Shown here: positions 57,005 through 64,000 of the stretch, in pieces
Position numbering within the stretch: the stretch's first letter is position 1
Layout of the letters: each line of letters opens with the position of its first letter
NCBI GenBank assembly: GCA_963971405.1
Contig: OZ020486.1
Span: 9,633,419 to 9,697,418 of the forward strand
Source: Psococerastis gibbosa
Lineage: Eukaryota > Arthropoda > Insecta > Psocodea > Psocidae
Length of the DNA: 64,000 nucleotides
Direction of reading: 5' to 3'
Notes under the pieces: model-generated
What the model was told of the DNA's origin: nothing
Database searches by the model: none
The model's input: only the letters and a program-made list of their open reading frames with translations
Program-made: the position numbers and the translations under genes

Positions 57005-59419
57005 ATATAAAATAGCCTATGTTTATATTTGTCACAGTTACACCTATACAAAAGGAAAAAATAACGAAATATCAAAGAAAACATAATGAGAATGGAAGTT
57101 CGGTTATTTCCTGCTATGCTCTTCCATTACAAACGTATAAAAAAAAAATTATGATTGTATCTCCACACGCTTGCAATGATCTTCCATAAGTCCATAACAC
57201 TACGTTGCAAGTATTAACCCAAAGTAAATAGGATGTAAAAACGCTCGGAGTGTGGAGTAAGAGAGCTTAAAAAAAACAATTTTGAATTATATTCCATCAA
57301 TAAATGCAGTTTCATCAATCACTCAATCACCTCACAAAGCAATTGTTACGTTATTTATTGCGTAGGTATTAAACTTTTCTCTAATCCCTCTCCCCCCCCC
57401 CTTCTATCCCGGTCTCCCAACAACGGAGGGAGGCAACGTTGTGGGGATGATGGATCTGCCATTCATGTCATTCGACGCCCCCCCCCCCCTCCTGCTGCCG
57501 AAACCCCTTCTCACCCCCCCCCCCCCCTCGGCCATCATATATTGTTTGCCCTTCACCACCAGGGCACGCTGTTTGTCCCATTTTATATCCCGTAAATGCT
57601 AGGTAGATATCGAACGCGAGCTGCGGCTTGGTTTTTTTTGTTAAGTCAGTGTTTGTTTACCTTGTTGCTCTCACTCTTTAAATTACAGGCTTGGATTTAC
57701 TGCTAGCCTACTAGGTCCAATAGAATGAGGCTGCCTTTGCTCACGAGTAGTATAGCGTTATAAAAGTTATGAGATTGGCGATTATATGAGAAGGGATCTG
57801 AGGGGACACGTTGATCAGCTAGAGCTGATCAACCTCTGTTGAAAGAGATCATATTTTAAGTACAGAAGGAAGAGTGCTTACTAGTGCATGTACATGCATA
57901 TACAGTCATGGAAAAAATAATAAGAACGCGGAGCTTTGCACTATCTTCTCCGGAACTGTATTAGAGATAATTACACCAAACTTGGACATGAACACTACCA
58001 GTACTACCACTACATACATAGAGGTACTTCATTGCGGTTACCATCAGTTTTAAGGAATGCTTTCTTCTTTAAGAATTGAAGATAGTTGAAATGGCTGGCA
58101 AAAATAATAAGAACGCGAAATTTATTTTATTTATTTGGGCTATTAGTAAATTACTTGCAGAAAACTGTGTCTTCGTCTATCGCACTAGACATATTCTCGG
58201 ATCTCTTTGTCGTATACGTTCACAATTTCATTTTTTTAAATTCGGCAACCCTCATTCTGGGCAGGATTTTCGCAGGCAACCCTACATCATCGTATTCGCA
58301 AAACAACAGCGTTTATTTCAATGTTTAATTTATCCATTAAACAAGTAGGTGAAGATACCTATATTTTTAGTACCTGTTTAAACCCTGGCAACCCTATGTA
58401 TGGCCAAGAAAAATGTAGGCAACCCTACGTTTTCATACTCTATAAGCTTAGTACTAATGGCTAGTGTAAAAAGTTTTCGTTAAACACATCGCTGAAAATT
58501 CAACTAAAAAAGTGATTTTTTAATTTTGAATTAATGCTGATAGCCTGGCCAGGATTTTTTCAGGCGACGCAATTTTTCTATGACTTACTAAATTGCTTAT
58601 TAAAAAAATTTTCATCCATTAAACAGATCGGTGAAGGTCGATCTTACTTCGGATCTCCTACTATTACTGGACTTGATAAATCACCTAGGCTACCCAGGCT
58701 AACTTTCTAGACAATGTCAGCATAGACATGTACTGTAGCCAATATTTTGTTTTGTTTTGTTTTGTTTACAATACTTTTATAGCATTTCTTACCATCACAC
58801 AATGGTACAGTTCGTTAACTAATACACAGCATGTAAATTGTACAGTAGGTATTATGCACAGTAACTATATTCTGAACCCACGCATTTAGGGCACAGTCTA
58901 GTCTACGGTAGATAATTTGTGTAAACCCCACCTTTACACTACGGATTACATTTGAGAGGGATGATAACATTAGAGAGGAGGCTATTTAAAGGTGTTTATT
59001 TGTATCGTCACACGAGGGGATTATACGATTATAACCCATTGGCTGGACTTATCCCTTTTGATATGTATACAATATTATGGTTAATCTATAGCTTGTGCAA
59101 TTGCAAATGCTGGGCTGTAGAAATGTGGGGTTGGAGGTACTTGCACTTGACATTTATTCTTTATTATTTAAGAATTAATCCAAGAACAACGTCGGTTTTC
59201 ACATGGAAGATCGATAAAAAGCAGTCAAAATTATCCGTTAAATTATCCGTTAAATTATCAGTAATGCTATTCGACATATTGATATTGATATTTGACCTGT
59301 GGCCTTCACTGATACCAATTGACCACAGTTCATAAACTACTTCCTTGGAATACTATACCGATCGTTTTTTATACATATCAAATTCAATAATTTTATTGTG
59401 CCCGATCTAAGCGAGTTCG
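57005..59419 (+). other. Intron, partly decayed transposon-like
   Basis: C runs occur at 57393-57402, 57478-57490 and 57516-57527. At 57901 CAGTCATGGAAAAAATAATA looks like a Tc1/mariner terminal repeat after TA, and AAAAATAATAAGAACGCG recurs at 58099. ATTAAACARRTMGGTGAAG recurs at 58331 and 58616. No transposase was recognised. Confidence 0.4.
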
Positions 59420-59586
59420 ATGGCAAGGTGGTACCGTAGCGTGGTTGTACTTTTGCTAGTCTTCACACAGCTTGCGGTCGGAGACGTGTTGACACAAGTA
59501 CCTATATTAGGTGACTTAGTGAGGCGATGGAAGAGGATTAATTGGATACATTTATTAAATTATTTGTTCGCAATTAACCTTTTTTA
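59420..59586 (+). mobile_element. SINE-3 copy
   Basis: GATGGCAAGGTGGTACCG ... TTTTGCTAGTCTTCACACAG ... GGTCGGAGACGTGTTGACAC ... TTGGATACATTTATTAAATT ... GCAATTAACCTTTTTTA. It lies about 300 bp before the next receptor exon. Confidence 0.65.
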
Positions 59587-59881
59587 AGAGAACAACAGCA
59601 ATGTTAGAAAGAGATAAACATACATCAGCATAAATCAAAATGCCCTGAAAAATTTCTTCTATTCTGACATTTGTGACAACTCTACTATTGATATTTGACG
59701 AGATATTTCATTTTTACACTTATAAGATATTGAGGTAGTTTTTACTGAGTTCACCATACATACCTATAGTCACATTTTGCCTTTTGGTTCCAACGATTCA
59801 CAAAAGCAACTGAATTGGGTTCACCCCGAAGGAGCTTTCTTACTAAAATAAATACAATGTAGAATTTAATTGTTGTTTCAG

Positions 59882-60005
59882 CATTCATGTGATAGTGACC
59901 ACGTTCTTTAGCATTGAGGAACTAAACATTGATGTGGACCAGTGCGACCCAAAGTACCTTCAAATTCTGGGAACATCACCCAAGTGTCAACCAATGGCTA
60001 CCAAG
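59882..60005 (+). CDS. GPR158/GPR179-like receptor, exon 3
   Basis: The acceptor TTGTTTCAG ends at 59881; its first base completes an Asn codon from exon 2. Encodes IHVIVTTFFSIEELNIDVDQ and CDPKYLQILGTSPKCQPMAT with K. The V-x-(F/D)-(S/I)-I-x-x-L-x-(I/V)-D-(V/I)-D-Q-C segment is characteristic of the end of the GPR158/179 Cache domain (VDIDxxxxDxDQC) and is the main basis of the family call. The donor AAG|GTTAGT is at 60006, phase 0. A repeat element starts only 10 bp beyond the exon. Confidence 0.7.
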
Positions 60006-60015
60006 GTTAGTTTTT

Positions 60016-60743
60016 GCTTTCCAATTTATAAGTACTATAAGGAAAGCTTTGTGATGGTCCAAATTTTCGATTCCGAGATTTCAACGGATTTACACGTTTT
60101 GAGGTCCCAGGAACCCAAAAAAGTGGTTTTTACGAAATGTCTGTCTGTCTGTTCATCGATTTCCGGTAAAACTACTGTCGATTTTGATTAAATTTGGCAT
60201 GTAGGTTTACAAAAATCATACCTCGAGCTTGTTTTATTTATTTTGGGCTAACTTAATTTGGGGTGGTTTTATTCTAAAAAAAAACTAAAAAAACGTCTAA
60301 AAAATTTATTTCTAAAAAACGGCTCCAACTATTTCTTTTAAATTCCCATATATTGTAGTCGTTATTAATGTTAATAAAATGCAGGGGGTCGCTTGCCCCT
60401 TGATAGTTTGCTTCTGGGGGTAAAAAATAAAAATAACTAAATTTTAATGAAAATGACTAAAAAATAATTTTTCTGTGAAACCTTTCTATCGATTATTTCT
60501 ACCTTCAAGCATGTTTTAGGTATTAAATTGAGTAACGAAACCAGACAAAATTTTTTTTTGATTTTATGCAAAAAAAAGTTTTTGAAAAAATGATAGAAAA
60601 TTCACGCTCAAATGCATTGCGTGTCCTGCCATTATTGCTGTGTGGAAATGTGTTAGTATGACCCATCTAGAAATTTCCTAACCACTATCTACTAATAATA
60701 ATTGATAAATTGGAAAGCATGTTCGAGTAAACTCGGACCGGTT
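60016..60743 (+). repeat. Unclassified element 'X', copy 3
   Basis: GCTTTCCAATTTAT at 60016 is matched inverted at 60705-60718; the sequence beyond (to 60743, TCGAGTAAACTCGGACCGG) is conserved in all three copies. The interior matches 19508-20342 throughout, with a poly-T-rich middle. Confidence 0.7.
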
Positions 60744-61402
60744 CTTTATAATGTTTTTTGTGTGATTTATTTATATAGGTATTTTCAGACAGAACAGACA
60801 GGTCTCCGATCACATGTGCAAGCAAGCTACCACATACTGTATGCTGCTGGAGGCTGGTTGTGTGTAGTTGTAGTATCTTATTGTTTTTTAGCCTTCAACA
60901 ATTTGTAGATAGGCGTTTTGTCTTAATAGGCTACCAAAGATATTAGGTACCGTAATTGAATAAGAATTGAATAAGGGTAGACATCACGCACCCATTATAT
61001 TCTTTTTATAGGGCACACATAACCCATAAGCAAACTATGGGGTACAAAGATGGACGGAAATATCAATATCAACAACATTGTGGCATGACAAAACAGATGC
61101 CTGGACCCGTGCCGAACTCAATTACTTAGCTTGTGTGGGCTCATTAACCTTGCGAGATTTCGTACTTGGCTTGTGAAAGGTTACTAACACCGCCAGATTG
61201 TAATAACCCCGTTGTGCTATAAGGGTTTCACGACGAATTGGGTGCAGAACCTGTGCATTTATTTAAAACGGCCAAAAAAACAAAACATCTTAATATAATT
61301 GTTGATAGCACTTCCGGCGATTCAGAATATGGCGGCCTTCCTTTGTATCCACGTTTTGCAGACGATGATCCTAACATTTTCTTTTCTTTACTTTTCTTGC
61401 AG
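60744..61402 (+). other. Intron, nothing recognised
   Basis: Remainder of the intron before the fourth exon. An open frame runs into the exon from 61238, but the acceptor at 61401-61402 marks the boundary. Confidence 0.5.
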
Positions 61403-61533
61403 TGCGAAGCTGTAAAAAACGCAGGATTTCGTCATGGGGGTTTCAAGTGTTCGTGCCTGACAGGTTTCTATAGACCCAACTCCTCTAAAACATACCATGA
61501 TGATCACCCGGTTGAGAGCCGTCCATATGAATC
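61403..61533 (+). CDS. GPR158/GPR179-like receptor, exon 4 (EGF-like segment)
   Basis: The acceptor TTTCTTGCAG ends at 61402 and phase 0 continues from exon 3. Encodes CEAVKNAGFRHGGFKCSCLT then GFYRPN, an EGF-like C...GF..G.(Y/F)KC.C..GFY motif that in GPR158/179 links the Cache domain to the membrane part. It has three cysteines here. The donor TC|GTAAGT at 61534 leaves phase 2, so the gene continues, but no later exon is found up to 64000. Confidence 0.7.
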
Positions 61534-61968
61534 GTAAGTGTAAACACTTAAGCCCGGTACACACGGACGATTCCGTATGAGCAAGTTGCCGGTGTCTTTT
61601 CCATTGTAGCGATATAGGGGTAGCCGAAGACTTCCTGTCGATTTCTGATGATGGCATGAAAACCATAGACGGGTTCAGCAGATTTCTATGAGCTGGCGTG
61701 TCTAGGGGTAATCCGTGCACCTTCGTGCGGTCGGCTTCAAGCAAACTTCAGAAATTGACTAGAAATCTTCTGCTGGCGCTATGGCTGCAGTGAAAAAAAA
61801 TCATCTATGTGTACGGGGTTTTACCATCTTTAGGCATGAATCCATTGTAAAGCATGGTAGGTAAATAGAAAATAAGCCACATTAATTGTAAGCTGAACTC
61901 TCACGAATAGAAGGGGCTACCAAGTGTACGGTCTTTCTGCGTTTCTATTAGATAAAATGATAAGTACC
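61534..61968 (+). other. Intron sequence, nothing recognised
   Basis: Contains a minus-strand open frame (61744-61388) overlapping the exon; it is a shadow. Confidence 0.5.
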
Positions 61969-62255
61969 CAGGCGCGGATCTAGGATGAGACCAAGGAGGG
62001 GGCTAAGATTAAATACGAATAAAAAAGATAAATTGCAATTTGTTTTGAAAAATAGGGCTGAAATAATGGGGGTTTACAGAGCAATAAGGGCTCTATATTA
62101 TAGGTAATTAATACAATTGAGCACAAGGGGGGCCCGGGGTCACCCTCGGGAGAAAATGTGTGAAAAATGGGCCAGAATTGTGGGGTTTTACGCATTTTGA
62201 GGATCCTAATGGGGGGGGGGGGCTATAGCCCCCCCCCCCCGTAGATCCGCACATG
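61969..62255. mobile_element. hAT-like MITE (CAGGCGCGGATCTAG family, reversed)
   Basis: Left CAGGCGCGGATCTAGG, right CGTAGATCCGCACATG. The interior is the reverse complement of 46688-46978, including the G run beside CTATAGCCCCC. No clear target duplication. Confidence 0.8.
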
Positions 62256-62267
62256 TATTTTATTATT

Positions 62268-62755
62268 TAGAGTATTGAGCTGACATATGTCTGGGGACCC
62301 TTTGAACAGCATAATTATTGGGATCACATCCCAATCATTCATAGTGTGGCCATTGCCAATTAATTAGCTGTTGAAAGAAAGCAGCTTAACCTTGTCTGCA
62401 AAGACAACCATGTTCTTCAATGGCAGTTCAATCAGATCGACCTGGTCGATGTAGGCAGCCCCAAAACAGTCCAACCGCGCCCGCCACAGGGCTGGACAGT
62501 GGCCAACTACGTGCTCCGCGGTTTCGCCGGACTCACTGCAGTGCCGGCAGACGGTAGGACCTACATGACCCAATTTGGCCATGTGGGCTCTGAACAAACC
62601 ATGACCAGGGCTGCGGTCGTTCGAGCTGCCTCTACCGACATTCAGTTTACTTTCTGAGTGTAGATGAACAACTTTGATACACGCAATATCCGTGCCTGTA
62701 AGTACCCATGGATCCTTTGGGGTCGGGGTAGATATTTCATGAAGAGACAATCGTT
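62268..62755 (-). mobile_element. Non-LTR retrotransposon 3' end with CCHC knuckle
   Basis: The minus-strand frame 62750-62364 reads GHGLFRAHMAKLGHVGPTVC and CRHCSESGETAEHVVGHCPAL, the C-terminal zinc knuckle of R1/I-group LINE ORF2 proteins. The homologous 3' piece is at 15045-15300. 5'-truncated; the frame is open for ~128 codons. Confidence 0.8.
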
Positions 62756-64000
62756 ATAATTATCGACTTTGATTTGTACAAAAACCGGTAGCCTATATGT
62801 ACGGTAGTCGTCGCGAGGAAGGATTCTAAGAAATTGCATGGTGTTATAGTGTAGGCGTCGGTGGAAAACTGACAAAAAATTTAGAGGCTGATTGGTTCGG
62901 TCCTGGATAAAAAGGAAAAAAAAAGGATTTAATGATATGTAGAGTTAAAACAATCTATGAAGCTATCTTAAGTATAAAGCTTGTGTCCTGTGGGCCCTCA
63001 CCGTGGCCTGGAACTATGCCAAATTTACTACCACTAAGTATAAAACTTAGAACTAAACCTGAGGGGGCCTGGTGGTGCCCAAAAAATAATAATAATGGGC
63101 ATACTCCGATTTGCTCTAAGCTTGGGGAAATTAGATTCTCCTCTATCGTCAATGTGAATGTAATAGGGCCATTTTCCTAGCTTCTGCTTGAAATGACCAC
63201 AGAATACGTAAATCCTGGCTAATTCATTGCGCCAATGTTTCGGCCTGATTTCCTGAATTTATACATCCCCTCTAAAGCCGGGAGAGGGCAAAGCTAATTA
63301 GCATGTTACAGGACCAGAGGAAGTTGCCGTAATTCAGTATATACATGGATGTGCTCCAGGACTTGGCCAGAGAGGTTTTGACGGAGGTGGTCCGCTTCCT
63401 GAAGGGTATTAGTCAGAAGTGGTAGGACGTAGATTTAGTTGGAAATGGCAGTATACCATTAAGCCAAAAAAAAAAAAAAAAAAAAAAATCCATCCCTATT
63501 TGTGATCCATAATTCAACCCAGTTTGATCTTCCATGAACGCTTTTTTAGACATACAGGTATTGATGAACTGCTATTACTGAAAACGAGACACTCTAGCAC
63601 AGGTGGCATAACAAAAAGGAAAAGTAAAAAAAAATCTAACGTTTTCCAAACTCCCATCCCGTATTCTCACTCGAAAACGTATCTCCCCGTGAGCGCGCTA
63701 ACAAAGCATTTCTCAACTTGGGAAAAATATTGAGGCGGATTTAGGGGATTATTGTGTGGCAACTTGGATTTCGAGAGAAACGGAAATATACAGTATATAC
63801 TTGAGGGTCGTATAGTAATCCATTGGATTAATAATTTAGGTACGGTTGCTGCACTATCTAACATTCTTTTCAGGGATTATTGCTCTAACTCTTTTATATT
63901 GTAAATATCGTACGGACCGTATACTGAAGCTTCGATACATTTTTTATTAAGAGAGTACGCGCCCCGTAGGAAAGAGGCACTCCAAAATCCGTTGCATTTA
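62756..64000. other. Window end, no gene recognised
   Basis: Holds a short repeat shared with 20.7 and 29.2 kb (GGGCCCTCACCGTGG, AACTAAACCTGAGGGGGCC), an A run at 63465-63488, and AT-rich sequence. No exon of the receptor gene could be assigned. Confidence 0.45.

Noticed and set aside
56626..57084. Poly-Ser / poly-Asp proteins across 56.9 kb
   Set aside because: Pure artefact of the GAT microsatellite on the two strands.
58952..59335. A 127-codon frame with hydrophobic stretches
   Set aside because: The repeated KLSVKLSVKLSV comes from an ATCCGTTAAATT tandem; no family recognised and no splice link.

Overview
This is a window of animal (metazoan) nuclear DNA. It is AT-rich, carries genes broken by introns with standard GT/AG splice sites, and is packed with short transposons. 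I cannot name the species. The R1/I- and Jockey-like LINE remnants and the frequent TAGGCCTA-type words lean towards an arthropod or another invertebrate, with low confidence.

The left 17 kb hold three conserved housekeeping genes. The last three exons of a tyrosyl-tRNA synthetase (EMAP-II-like C-terminal domain, + strand, 1-4663) converge on a complete three-exon importin alpha of the KPNA3/KPNA4 class (- strand, 9501-5103). The importin start lies head to head, about 1 kb away, with a complete three-exon UVRAG gene (autophagy/endosome tether of the class III PI3-kinase complex, + strand, 10532-17151). Each joined reading frame stays open across its splice sites. Two of the exons (4553-4663 and 5103-5198) are too short to stand out as ORFs and were found by homology plus splice signals.

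From 17.2 to 44.9 kb I see no cellular gene. The stretch is a mosaic of nested repeats: PIF/Harbinger-like foldback MITEs with TWA target sites, at least eight hAT-like short families with 8-bp target duplications and long internal G/C runs, three SINE-like families (at least one clearly tRNA-derived), 3' ends of non-LTR retrotransposons, a ~153-bp tandem repeat and an unclassified ~0.8 kb element.

From 44.9 kb to past 61.5 kb, four exons on the + strand encode a secreted N-terminus that resembles the ectodomain of orphan class C receptors GPR158/GPR179. The gene continues beyond the last exon seen here. Its introns (4.8, 9.5 and 1.4 kb) hold more of the same repeats, a 75-bp near-perfect hairpin, a 13-bp minisatellite and a GAT microsatellite.

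No protein-coding system of a new type was found. The most unusual content is transposon biology: nested palindromic MITEs, datable insertions of one element into another, and many hAT-like families that have independently kept subterminal homopolymer G:C tracts.
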